Source: Pseudogymnoascus destructans
Lineage: Eukaryota > Ascomycota > Leotiomycetes > Thelebolales > Thelebolaceae
Direction: 5' to 3'
Assembly: GCF_001641265.1 (NCBI RefSeq)
Contig: NW_020167520.1
Location: forward strand, 1,674,001 to 1,738,000
Length of the DNA stretch: 64,000 bases
In this document: piece after piece, positions 10,220-20,052 of the stretch
Position numbering within the stretch: the stretch's first letter is position 1
Layout of the letters: each line of letters begins with the position of its first letter
Program-made: the position numbers and the translations under genes
Notes under the pieces: generated by a model
Told to the model about the DNA's origin: nothing
The model's database searches: none
The model's input: only the letters and a program-made list of their open reading frames with translations

Positions 10220-11128
10220 TGTCATACTGACATTCGTTGCACTCAGTTTGCTATCAAACTCAAGAGCAAACTTAGAAATCTCCTCCTCAAACCTACAAGT
10301 CACTATACATATTTTCGCTTGTCACACCAGCAACAAGAGCAATACTACTCAACAATTGCTACAACCCTCTATGATTCATTACACGTCATTGCTCCTTAGT
10401 TACTGGGCCGATATGACCACATAGCATATCTCTACAACCCTCTATGATTCATTACATGACATCACTCCTTAGTTACTGGGCTAATACTACACATGACATA
10501 TCTCTATCAACTAGAGGCCTAGGAACATGAACGATAGCTCCAAAAGCTTCTACAACCATCTATGATTCATTACACGTCATTGCTCCTTAGTTACCCACAA
10601 GATTGGTTAAGTTATGACATAATTTGTCTATAGGGGTACTCTGACCTTGGACCTCCTTTTACTTCCTATGGGCTACGAACCTAGGAGATGGTTCTATGGG
10701 ATTCTCTTACATCGACTACAGTTACCAAGCCTGGTTAGTCATGGAAAGTCTTGGAAAATGAGAGAACTACACTCCTTTAGCATAAATAGGATTGCCCTTT
10801 CCTTAAGAAAGAGGAAGCAGACAATACAGTAAATCGACTATCACATACTTCCACATCTTTTCCAAGTTCCAAGCATTGATCTTGTTACTCCTTGTTTCTG
10901 AAAAGTCAGTGAGGTGTTAACCTCTGACTTATCCCTGAGTTCTCAGACTCAACATTTGTTGCAACTTGTCTGAACCACTTCACTACATCACACACCTGAT
11001 TGCTGCGTTGTGGAATAGTCTAAGCTACAACCCTTTGGCTCTGTTTCCTAAGACAGTGTGTTGTCTTAGTAAAATCATCCCTTTTCTTGGGTGGCTAGAT
11101 TCTCACATCTGGTGCACCCACCATTACA
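10220..11128 (+). repeat. Ty3/Gypsy LTR (family A), 5' LTR of a deleted element
   Basis: About 909 bp begin TGTCATACTGACATTCG and end CACCCACCATTACA. It is closely similar along its length to the solo LTR at 39140-40075, which fixes both ends. The left end breaks the DUF3435 pseudogene. No 5-bp target duplication is present across this copy because its right side runs into element-internal sequence. Confidence 0.85.
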
Positions 11129-12380
11129 CTGCTGTTGAAATAGTGGCACTACAGAAGAAGCTCTACCGCCCTCCCTACTAAGATCCTGAGAAAGAATAGC
11201 TTATAAAGCTTGGCAAATGCTTCCATTGCCATGAAAGTGGTCATCACGATCGCAACTGCCTACAGAAGCAGAAAGTTAGAGTCAATGAGATCTCTACTAC
11301 AGAAGAGCATGCTCAATATGAGTCGGGAAACGAATAGCCTCTAGAGAAGACGTCGCTAGAGGTTCTACAGCAAGAATTGCCTCCTCTGCACATTTTGACT
11401 ATGACACTCTGTTCTTAGCTACCTGCAGAATAGGAAGAAATCAAATTGTCATTCAAGCCTTAATGGATAGCAGTGCAACAGGTGGAAGCTTTGTGAATGC
11501 TGTTGATGCAAAACAAATTTGTGAAATTGAAAACATCTCTCCTATCAAACTTATAAACCAAAGAACATTGAAGGATTTAATGGAGCTGCTAGACCTATAG
11601 TCACACATGCTATATACCCTCAACTACAAATTAGAGACCACGTTAAAAGTCTATGCCCTCTATTCATTACTACTCTTAGGAAACACTCTATCATTCTTAG
11701 GAAAGCTTAGATGAATCAGCATGGAGTAATGCTTGACATGGTAAATGACCAAGTCATCTTCACAAAAGGTCATTACCAGCACACTACACTAACGGATACT
11801 CAAGAAACTACATGTCCCTAAGTTGATAGCAAAATTCAAGAACCGGTCTCCCAACCTCTACGGACGAACCCTTGCAGCATTGCAATGATTGGAGCTGCAG
11901 CATTTAATATGCTTCTAAAGCAGAAAGGAGCACAAGTCTTTGCAGTTTCATTTAAAGACATACTAGAAGAACAAGCAAAAGAAGAAGCAATAGAGATCGA
12001 CCTAAAATCAATCCTCCCACAAGAGTTCTATGATTATCTTGATGTGTTCTTAAGACAGGTAGCAGACAAGCTTCCTCCTCATAGATATGCAGATCATCAC
12101 ATTGTGGTTAAAGGAGACTCAAAGCTAGGACATTCGCCCCTTTACAATATGTCAAGAGAAGAGCTCAACCTTGTAAAGAAGTATATTGAAGACAACTTGT
12201 CTAAAGGATTTATTGAAGCTAGCAAAGCTCCCTTTGCCTCTCCTATACTTCTTTACAAGGTCGAGGTCTTCTCTTGACATATTGTAAAGACAACTGGGTT
12301 GAATATCTTTACATGGCCGAATTCACAGCAAATGCCCTTCCATCAGACTCAACAAAAGTTAGCCTATTTTTTGCAAACAA
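11129..12380 (+). pseudogene. Ty3/Gypsy internal remnant: zinc knuckle, protease, RT start, integrase scrap
   Basis: Directly after the LTR most of gag is missing. At about 11218-11259 there is a CCHC zinc knuckle (CFHCHESGHHDRNC). At 11395-11750 a retropepsin-like segment follows, with ALMDSSATGGSF where the active site DSG/DTG is expected (here DSS, a likely G-to-A change). At 11885-12277 comes the linker and start of reverse transcriptase (LPPHRYADHHIV, then MSREELN). A junction near 12275-12285 jumps straight to a late integrase segment (DNWVEYLYMAEFTANA), so the core of RT, RNase H and most of integrase were deleted. Many stops, inactive. Confidence 0.8.
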
Positions 12381-12419
12381 GGGTTGTCTAGGTGGTTGAT
12401 GTCTAGGTGAAGCGGGAAA

Positions 12420-13500
12420 CGCAGTAGGGTAGTAGTCGCACAACGACCTCATTTTGCGCCATCTAATCCTGTCCCTTAGCTACTGTTAGAGTCCCTCCTT
12501 GTCTAAGACGTTGTTTTCTTGTCCTGTGACACCAGCTTAGTAGGTGGTTTGTCTCTCGAAGTGTCTTAACCTCTGCCTCTAGAAGGGCCATCCTATGCAT
12601 AAAGACATGTGCTCCCTTCGCTAGACAATCAATCCCTTTATAGATTGATGTTAGAGAGCTTCCTTAGTGATGTGAGATTCAGTCCTTAAGTAATTGAGAT
12701 TAGGAAGCAGCCTCATTAGCGCTAGTAGGCGTCTTAGAAGTCCAACTTTCTATGACTCCATTAGAGGTCCCTAGAGGTGTTGGTGTCTTTAACTTGATAT
12801 CTAGCTTCGACAGGACTGCTTCTAGGTTATGTGGAATAAGTCCTACACCTCGAAAACCTCCTTGGACATTATCAACAGTCATTGCCTCCTAGAATGCAGT
12901 GGCAAACACTAGGAAGAAGTCCTCCTTCAAGATGTGGGTTACACCTGCCTGTATCTTGTCCTTAATTTACTGACTATAGGCCTTCTTAAGTAGGCCAAAG
13001 AAGCCAACATCGAGAGGCTAGAGCATATAAGATGAGTGAGGGGGCATATACAGTAGAATGATGTTCTTTTCCTTATAGTAAGAGTCGAATTCAAGGGAGT
13101 GGTGACTTTCGTGGCCATCTAGAATAAGGAGACGAAATCTGCTAATTGTACGCAGCTTGGTATGTTTCTCGAAATGCTAGGCCCATTCTAGGCCAGTTTC
13201 ATTTGTCGTCTAGCCATTTTAGATATAGAAATAGCTAGTAGAGATGAGTTGGGTACTTAAAAGGTGGGTTTTACCTACTACTACAATGAATGGCAGTATG
13301 CACCAGCCCTAGGAATTAACCGCTTGGATTACAGTAACCCATTGTTGATTGCTAGACTGTACTAGTTTTGTGCTTAAGACTCTCTCAGAGCTTGTTACAA
13401 CTTTTTGTGGTTCTAAAGTGATCGTACGACGGCAGATTAAGGAGTATATATGTAGGTTGGTGTTAATCATATTAATAAACCAGACTTCCTTACAGCTTAC
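12420..13500 (-). pseudogene. pogo/Fot-type transposase, heavily RIP-mutated
   Basis: On the minus strand the DDE region of a pogo-type transposase is readable: QQWVTVIQAVNS, then NETGLEWA and HFEKHTKLRT, FRLLILDGHESHHS (second catalytic Asp), YMPPHSSYML with PLDVGFFG (third Asp), the long helical C-terminal part GGFRGVGLIPHNLEAVLSKL, and a Lys/Arg-rich tail. Stops occur mainly where Gln or Trp is expected (before PLDVGFF, in the YSQ-x-IKDKI segment, in AF-x-EAM, in NG-x-TT), that is CAG/CAA to TAG/TAA and TGG to TAG. The N-terminal part is missing or unreadable beyond 13500. Inactive. Confidence 0.8.
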
Positions 13501-13509
13501 CTTACGGCC

Positions 13510-13686
13510 CGTAAAGAGTTTATGACTATTAATACAGTCTGTAATGGATTCACAGCTACAGTTCTAGTTTCATACGACCCTGAATGGGTGCTATCGAAGC
13601 TAAATACTCAGTTACCAACACTAATTCTGCCTGTGATTGTTTCTCCTAAGGAAGGCCGTTAGGTGTCTCACAGCTACAGCAGGACC
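13510..13686 (+). pseudogene. pogo/Fot transposase C-terminal scrap on the plus strand
   Basis: A short plus-strand stretch reads FTATVLVSYDPEWVLSKLNT followed by a Pro/Leu-rich segment, matching the C-terminal block that in pogo transposases reads roughly G-x-G-L-V-P-(F/Y)-(N/D)-P-E-x-V-(I/L)-SKL. It is in opposite orientation to the neighbouring pogo remnant, so it is from another copy. The hAT element at 13699 begins right after it. Confidence 0.5.
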
Positions 13687-14667
13687 GACCAACAACACCA
13701 GTGTTCCCCAGAATAGTATTCGGCGATGAGCAGTATTCGGGCTAAAATTGGGGTATTCGGCGAGTATTTGCCAAAGACTCAAATACTATTCGAGTCCTTG
13801 GCAAGCACGGCCCAGGATGCCAAGCTACGAAGATTTTACCCCGCCCTCATAGATAGATCCGTAGAAATAGATCCATAGATAATATACCAATTGATATTTC
13901 TACCAGAATGAGCGACTCTGAGCTATCCGCAATTCCAAGTGACGAAGATGAGGAAATCCAGCATCTACCACCCCCTTTTCCATTCGAGTCTTCACCGTCG
14001 ATAGCTCTACCATTACTACAAATACGGCCACAACTCCCAAATACTCAGTCACCGTTGTTCTTAAAGAATGTATTCAGTAGAACATTGTTAAGCACCAGCC
14101 CTGTCTGTATGCAAGATGGCTGTAATTATAAGCCAAAACCAAAGCTTTTATCATGGAATATCACGAGTAATTTGTGGAGGCATGTTGAAAGCATGCATCC
14201 TGCATTATACGAAGCTATAAAACCAGGAACTCCATTGCTACAGCATGCTCAGAGTTCACAGAGTCAGAGTTCGCAGGATTCGCAGGGCGCTCCGAATATG
14301 AAAACAGCCTGAAACGCCCAACAATTCTTTACTCCTCGAGTAGGAGGATCCGTTCTTGCCTCTCGATATAGAGAGTTATTACTTGCATTTATTGTATCTA
14401 ATAACTTACCAATGAGTCTGGTTGATCGGCCTTCATTTCGTCAGCTTATTCACCAGCTTAGCCCTTCAACGTTAGCTATATCAACGAGCTCCTTAATGTG
14501 TGATTTACACAAGACATTCTGCAACCACCGTATGAAGCTACAGATAGAACTCCAGGCTCATATAATAAAGGGCGGACGGTTATCACTTACGACTGATTCA
14601 TGGTCTGCAATGAATGGTGCAGAGCACGCTGCAATAACTGTTCATTGGATAAATAACGAATGGGTTC

Positions 14668-14935
14668 ACCAGTGTCACGGTTCACCAAGGCATAGGGCGC
14701 CAGTTGGGTATTATGAATTAAACTCAATCTAGAGAAGAAAAGAAAGAGAAGAGGAGCACTCGAGCAGTGGCTCGATCTATATACAGCTATGTTGTTGTGG
14801 AGTGAATTCTCTTTAGCGAGACCAGTTCTGAGAATTCACTCCACAACTGAAAACTTCGCTCCAACCCCGGAAAGCTCCCCACACCCCTGAACCCCCACTC
14901 GAGCTGCAAGGCGCACTTGATATCGTAACAACCAG
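14668..14935 (+). mobile_element. 258-bp solo LTR inside the hAT transposase gene (14673-14930)
   Basis: The insert starts TGTCACGG and ends CGTAACA, with 5-bp flanks ACCAG at 14668-14672 and 14931-14935. Removing it plus one flank copy restores the transposase frame across the site. TG...CA ends and a 5-bp duplication are those of an LTR; no coding sequence is present, so it is a solo LTR or a very small non-autonomous LTR element. No second copy is in this window. Confidence 0.75.
14794..14847. repeat. 18-bp perfect inverted repeat with 18-nt loop
   Basis: GTTGTGGAGTGAATTCTC at 14794-14811 is the exact reverse complement of 14830-14847. It lies in the middle of the 258-bp insertion and would form a strong hairpin. 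Confidence 0.9.
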
Positions 14936-16988
14936 CACTGTGTTCTTGATATCATACATCTAAAGGAGCCCATTCATTCCGGTGAATATCTTGCAGAGCA
15001 GCTTCAAGCTGTTACGGACGACTTTGGTATTACGAACGGAGTCTTTACAATTACTAGAGACAACGCATCGAACAATACAGCAATGCTCGCAGAGTTTGAA
15101 ATAGGGGCATGCACGAGCGTCGTTTCTATACAGAAACCATGGAGCTTTACAGTAAAGGAAGGCGACGTCCGATGCATGGTACACATTATAAACCTTGCGG
15201 TTCAAGCAGCTTTAACTATGTTAAAAGCTGTACCATCAGAACAAACGGAATTATATAGGCTTAAGCAAGGCTTAGCTCATACTCAAGGCTTCGTTCTTAA
15301 TAAAGAAGAAGTGGCAACGGTTCTTATAAAATTACGCCGGCATATCTATGTCTTCCGGAACCGTCGAGCATGGAAATATGCATTGAAAGTACAAGCATCT
15401 GCTATGGGTATTCAGGTGGTTTCAATGTCCCTCGATATGCCTGTACGATGGAACTCAACATATTATATGCTTGAGAACGCTTTGAAGCTTGAGCAGCCGA
15501 TCAATGCTTTATGTGCTTCGCAAACGATGGATTTAAGTATGCGTGATATTATCATTACATCAATAGAATGGCAAGTGTTACATGGACTAAAGGCGTTCTT
15601 TAAGATATTCGTCAAACCAGCAGAGCAAATTCAAGCAGATAATTATCCAACGTTGAACGTCTGTATTCCACACTATCTACAGCTTTTAAATAAGCTTAAG
15701 GCAATGGAAAACGCTCCATCGACAACAGCAGCAATCAGCGCAGCTTGTAAAGCATCGTATAATAAGCTTGATACTTATTATAACCTTGTGACAAATCAAG
15801 GCTCAAGCCACTCGTCAATTGCTACTATCTGCGACCCAAGATTCAACTTAAGTATATACGAATTTTATATGCCAAATAGTGTAGACACTGTAAAACGAGA
15901 TAGGGCAAGAGCACAGTTCGCAGCTTGCTATAACCAGTATAAAGACCGTGAGAACGATATACAGGTTGCTGCTATTGAAGCTACTATTGCTGCTGAAAAC
16001 TGAGCAGCGACGACTCTAAGAGAACTTGATTCCGACGACGAGATGTATCAGCATTGTGGGCCTTCTATTGAGGAAGTTGAGTGGCAACGATGGTTCAAAG
16101 AGAATGGTGTCGACCGTAATACTAATATCCTCAGATATTGACAGGCAAAGCAGTATCAGTATCCAGTTATATCACGGATCGCACGGGACTATTTGGCAAT
16201 TCCAGCCTCATCGGCAGCGTCAGAGCGTATATTTAGTGTCGGCGGTGATATAGTCACAAAGAAAAGGAACAGGTTATTACCTTCAACTCTTCGATATCTA
16301 CTCTGCCTACGGGATTGGGGGGTTATAGGCGACGAGGAGGAGGATAATAGCGAGTAGACAGTTATCATATTTCATTACTATATACTACAGTTGAGCCTCA
16401 AAATACTCAAATACTATTCGGCGAGGATTTGTATGAGTACAGTCAAACCTCGCCAAGACGATCCTCTTTTAGCCAATAACCTCTTTTGTGCGATATTTTT
16501 CCACGGACTGATACTTTTACCATACAAAATACGATTCAACAATCATCGTCTTTTCCAACCTGTTCATTGTCTTAACGTGGCCATTAGACACCCAAAATGC
16601 CTCGAAAAAGGCCGATTACAGTCGACCAGCGGCGTGCCCTTCGACACTGGGCCCACCAAGAAGTTCCAAAGCCAACTCAGCGGCAGTGTATCGAATGGTT
16701 TAAAAGACAATATCATCACAAGTTAAGCCAGTCGACTATTTCTGAATCACTAAGTAGCAACTTTGAGGCCCTTGATAAGAACCAAGACACTGGAATTCAA
16801 CGCCGTTGACTAGGCCAGTGGCCAAAGCTAGAGAATATCCTTTGGGAGTGGCAGAATCGGATTGAAGAAAAAGGAGGGTTTACAACTGGCGATATACTAC
16901 TCGTGCGGCCCAAAAGTTTCCACAGGGTCTGTGCACAACAGCCAATTAGATTGTAGGAATCTATCAAGCACCATGTACTTGTACCCGA

Positions 16989-17124
16989 GTACACGCGTAG
17001 AAAATGTACACGCATAGAAAATGTACACGCATAGAAAATGTACACGCATAGAAAATGTACACGCATAGAAAATGTACACGCATAGAAAATGTACACGCAT
17101 AGAAAATGTACACGCGTAGAATAT
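16989..17124 (+). repeat. 17-bp tandem repeat, eight units, near the Tc1 left end
   Basis: Eight units of GTACACGCATAGAAAAT (first and last units slightly different, GTACACGCG) run head to tail between the left inverted repeat and the transposase start at 17159. On the right side only loose relatives are present (GTACAAGTACGTAGAG near 18526). Such repeats in some transposons bind the transposase. Confidence 0.9.
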
Positions 17125-17158
17125 GAGAGTGAATGAAGCAATGAAGTAATGCTCAACA

Positions 17159-18520
17159 ATGGCTGAAATCTCAATACCACTACGTGCTGCAATTATTACC
17201 TTGCGTGTATACATGAACGCATCATATGGAGAGATTGAAAAGAAGCTTGGAATCTCAGCTGACTCTATTGCATATATATGGCACCAAACTGTTAAAAGGG
17301 CAGGGAATACTGAAATTCACAACCTTCTCCAACACCTCGAATCAAAGCCACGAAGCGGAAGACCACAGACAATTCAAAAGGATTCTGAAGAGTCACTACG
17401 CATACGGTCTTTGCTACTTGCAAATCCATTTGACACTTTTCAACAAGTTATTAATAAGGAAAATCTACCCTACGCACGATCAATTGTCGAACGAGTTGCA
17501 AAGAATCACTCAAGTGTTGAAATTCCACAACCTATTGTACGGAAAAACATCTGCCTCAAGCCCTACTTGGATAATATCATTCCTTCAGTACGATGGAAAT
17601 TCTGCAAATGGGCACTATCCGAACTTGAAGCTGGATCAATTTTTATTTTCTCAGACGAATCATATATCAATTTCGGAGGGAATCCACATAAGAAACGACG
17701 GATAACAGTTCAACGGGGTCAAACAGCAGAGAGCATGGCAATTCAACAGAAGAAATCTTTATTTCAAGTTATGTTTTGGGGAGCAATGAGTTCAGAAACC
17801 TCTATCTTACGCCCTTCTCGTTCATGGATTCCTGAAAGTATAGAAGAGAAGCAGATACATGTGCAGAAACTACGAGAGATAAATGCATATTGGAAATCAA
17901 AAGCAGAGAATGAACTTGTTAGAGCAACAACAGTTGGAACTCTTGAGTACGGATATATGGAAACTCTAAATGCAGATATTCGGAATGGCAAAAGCAAATG
18001 GAAAAAGGCACGAGTTGCTTCACAAGAGTTTGGAGATATAGAGACATGGAGTAGAGGACGGCAATCAGAAGGGCAAGAAGTTTCAAAGGGCGGGATTGAT
18101 TGGTTTCTATATCGAGAGATGGTTCTTATTCCTCTTCTCTTCCCCTACTTTCGAAAAGTAAAGGCTTTACATCCTACAAAACGAGTATGGTTTGTGGATG
18201 ATAATGTAAGTCTTCATTTGAAGGCTCACCGATCATTGGAAGATTATATGAAGAAGGAGGGAATCTATAGAGTGAAATTTTGGCCTCCAAACTCTCCCGA
18301 TTTGCACCCTATTGAAAATGCCTTTGATTATCTCAAGGATCAGGTTGATGGCTATACACCATTAAACGGAGGGAAGTTTGAGAGAGCTCATGCACGGGTA
18401 TTTCTTGAGGAAGAATGGGGGAAAAAAATGGATGGGAAATCTACACAATTATGTGCTTCGTTTAAGGACAAGTTGGAGCGGTGTATTGCAGTCAATGGGG
18501 GGAACAACTTTCGTGGGTAG
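17159..18520 (+). CDS. Tc1/mariner-type transposase, apparently intact
   Basis: A 453-residue uninterrupted frame runs from ATG 17159 to TAG 18518-18520. Residues about 1-120 hold two helix-turn-helix units (YGEIEKKLGISADSI and a second one) joined by a GRPQ-like linker (KPRSGRPQTI). The DDE domain follows: IFIFSDESYINFGG holds the first Asp (about 165), VWFVDDNVSLH the second (about 346), and PPNSPDLHPIENAFDYLK the Glu (about 384). Thirty-seven residues separate the second Asp and the Glu. An unusually long insert of some 180 residues lies between the first and second Asp, including a stretch rich in Lys/Arg/Glu, so the protein is longer than typical Tc1 transposases (about 340). It would cut and paste its own element at TA sites. 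The complete frame and perfect ends suggest potential activity. Confidence 0.9.
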   Translation: MAEISIPLRAAIITLRVYMNASYGEIEKKLGISADSIAYIWHQTVKRAGNTEIHNLLQHLESKPRSGRPQTIQKDSEESLRIRSLLLANPFDTFQQVINKENLPYARSIVERVAKNHSSVEIPQPIVRKNICLKPYLDNIIPSVRWKFCKWALSELEAGSIFIFSDESYINFGGNPHKKRRITVQRGQTAESMAIQQKKSLFQVMFWGAMSSETSILRPSRSWIPESIEEKQIHVQKLREINAYWKSKAENELVRATTVGTLEYGYMETLNADIRNGKSKWKKARVASQEFGDIETWSRGRQSEGQEVSKGGIDWFLYREMVLIPLLFPYFRKVKALHPTKRVWFVDDNVSLHLKAHRSLEDYMKKEGIYRVKFWPPNSPDLHPIENAFDYLKDQVDGYTPLNGGKFERAHARVFLEEEWGKKMDGKSTQLCASFKDKLERCIAVNGGNNFRG

Positions 18521-20052
18521 ATCAGTACAAGTACGTAGAGTATGTACATGCATTTTCTCCAAGTACTTACACGCCCCACTTATTACACACAAACCCTGTG
18601 GAAACTTTTGGGCCGCACGAGTACAGCAGAAGGCACAGCAGATCTGGAAACGACTGCCAGAATATGCTGGCCAAGAGTGCCCATCGTTTTCTACTGGCTG
18701 GCTCGAAAAATTCAAAAAGCGGCATCATATACAATCACGACAGTGGTTTGGAGAGGCAGCATCAGTTCCGGAAAACGTCGAGGAAGAAATAAGGGCACTA
18801 CGGACAATAGCAGGGGAGTTTCAAGAAGAGGATATATACAATATGGACGAAACTGGACTCTTCTGGAAGATGATGCCATCACGAGGCCTGTCATCGCAAC
18901 TCCAATCTGGTGTGAAGAAGAATAAGACTCGGATCTCCCTGGTTTTCTGCGTCAACGCTACTGGAACAGACCGACTCCCTGTTTGGGCAATTGGCCATGC
19001 AAAAGCACCTCGAGCACTACAACGAATCAATATACCAACAATGGGGGCACAATGGAAAGCGAATAAGAAGGCTTGGATGACTGGAATACTTATGAGCGAA
19101 TGGCTTCAAGCCTTTTATCAGCATATTGGAACTACTCAGCAAATACTCTTAACAATGGACAGCTTTTCAGCACACTATACAGGGGCTGAGCTTAACCCTC
19201 CTCCCCCTAATATCCGCATTTGTTGGCTTCCAGCTAACAGTACCAGTCGTTTCCAGCCTCTTGATCAAGGAATTATTCAAAATGTTAAAGCTTATTATCG
19301 ACAACATTGGCTTCAGTTTATAATCGACACTATTGATTCAAATCAAGATCCACAGAAACTTATGAATCTTCGACTCGCTCTTCGCTGGATTATTTGTGCT
19401 TGGAATACAGAAGTTTCAAACACTACAATATACAACTGCTTCCGGAAATCTACACTTGTTTCAAATCCAATTAGCCTTCCAACAATAACGATGCCTACTG
19501 GAATACAAGAACTCTACAACCAAGCGATAACTACAGCATCAATTACAGACTCAATGGCTATTTCGAACTTTCTAAACCCTGTGGAAGAGGCTAGAGCGGT
19601 GGAAGGACAGACTACCGATGAAGAACTACTTGAGGAGATAATAGAGGGGCAACTTGGGCATCAGAACTCTCAAAATGATGACGAAGAGGAGGAGCAGCCT
19701 GAGCAGCCTGCGCCTACGGCAAAGGAGGCCCAGGATGCCCTCCAGATACTGATTGAGTATTCTGAAGGCCAGGATGCTCTTACTAACGGGGGCATATACG
19801 GGCACTAGAGCGGCTGCAAACAGCCATTGAGGCTATTCGAGCACAGTCACAGCAGCAGGTTACGTTAGATAGGTGGTTTACATAATATTACTCTATATAA
19901 CGATATATACGATAAGACGATGGAAATGCTTGCTACGGATGCCATCGTCTTAACAAGGGTTTGACTGTATTCGCCGAATACTCCCAGATGGCGAGTATTC
20001 GGGAAAACCCCGAATACTATTCGAATACTATTTGGGGAACACTGAACAACAC

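Larger units (their letters stand above)
13908..16357 (+). pseudogene. hAT transposase, interrupted by a solo LTR and three stops
   Basis: The frame from ATG 13908 runs through a BED zinc finger (MQDGCNYKPKPK, WRHVESMHP), a TGA at 14310-14312, and LTTDSWSAMNG to 14672. A 258-bp LTR is inserted there. Coding resumes at 14936 with LDIIHLKEPIHSGEYLAEQL and TITRDNASNN, then VRWNSTYYMLE, and TGA codons at 16001-16003 and 16139-16141. It ends with the C-terminal dimerisation block (IPASSAASERIFSVGG) and a TAG at 16355-16357. Without the LTR the gene has 729 codons in one frame and no intron. The TGAs fit CGA-to-TGA or TGG-to-TGA changes. Inactive as it stands. Confidence 0.9.
16898..18623 (+). mobile_element. 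Complete Tc1/mariner element nested in the pogo element (16900-18621)
   Basis: The ends are a 29-bp perfect inverted repeat starting CTCGTGCGGCCCAAAAG (16900-16928 and its complement at 18593-18621), flanked by TA on both sides. The 1722-bp element carries one gene and a subterminal tandem repeat. It is the youngest of three nested layers, and its gene has no lesions. Confidence 0.95.
16597..19808 (+). pseudogene. pogo-type transposase, split by a Tc1 element and one stop
   Basis: The N-terminal part from ATG 16597 (MPRKRPITVDQRRAL) is a DNA-binding region with two helix-turn-helix units. A TGA lies at 16807-16809 with the frame open after it, then the Tc1 insertion at 16900-18621. The rest resumes in register when the insert is removed: WLEKFKKRHHIQSRQ (CENP-B type helix-turn-helix end), DIYNMDETGLFW (first Asp), ILLTMDSFSAHYTG (second Asp), STSRFQPLDQGIIQN (third Asp), giving the DDD core of pogo elements. 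A long Glu/Gln-rich tail ends at 19806-19808. Apart from the single TGA, read as CGA-to-TGA, no other lesion is seen, so this copy is young. Confidence 0.9.
16438..19969 (+). mobile_element. pogo/Fot-type element nested in the hAT (16440-19967)
   Basis: The left end starts CAGTCAAACC at 16440 and the right end finishes GGTTTGACTG at 19967, with further similarity inside (a shared AAGACGA word). Both ends are flanked by TA (16438-16439 and 19968-19969), the Tc1/mariner/pogo target duplication. Less its Tc1 passenger, it is about 1.8 kb. It sits between the hAT transposase gene and the hAT right end. Confidence 0.9.
13691..20052 (+). mobile_element. Complete hAT element with nested insertions (element 13699-20044)
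   Basis: The left end starts CAGTGTTCCCC at 13699 and the right end finishes GGGGAACACTG at 20044, an 11-bp perfect terminal inverted repeat. The 8 bases outside on both sides are AACAACAC (13691-13698 and 20045-20052), the 8-bp target duplication of hAT elements. Subterminal ATTCGGCGAGTATT-like and ATACTATTCG words occur near both ends. Without its passengers the element is about 2.5 kb. It carries one transposase gene, a 258-bp solo LTR (14673-14930) and a pogo element (16440-19967) that itself contains a Tc1/mariner element. Confidence 0.95.

Noticed and set aside
16989..17124. CRISPR-like appearance of a regular repeat
   Set aside because: Units are contiguous without spacers, and this is a fungal transposon.
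16797..17214. Minus-strand frames with repeated Tyr-Ala-Cys-Thr-Phe units
   Set aside because: Translation of the 17-bp tandem array inside the Tc1 element; the plus-strand transposase is the real gene.
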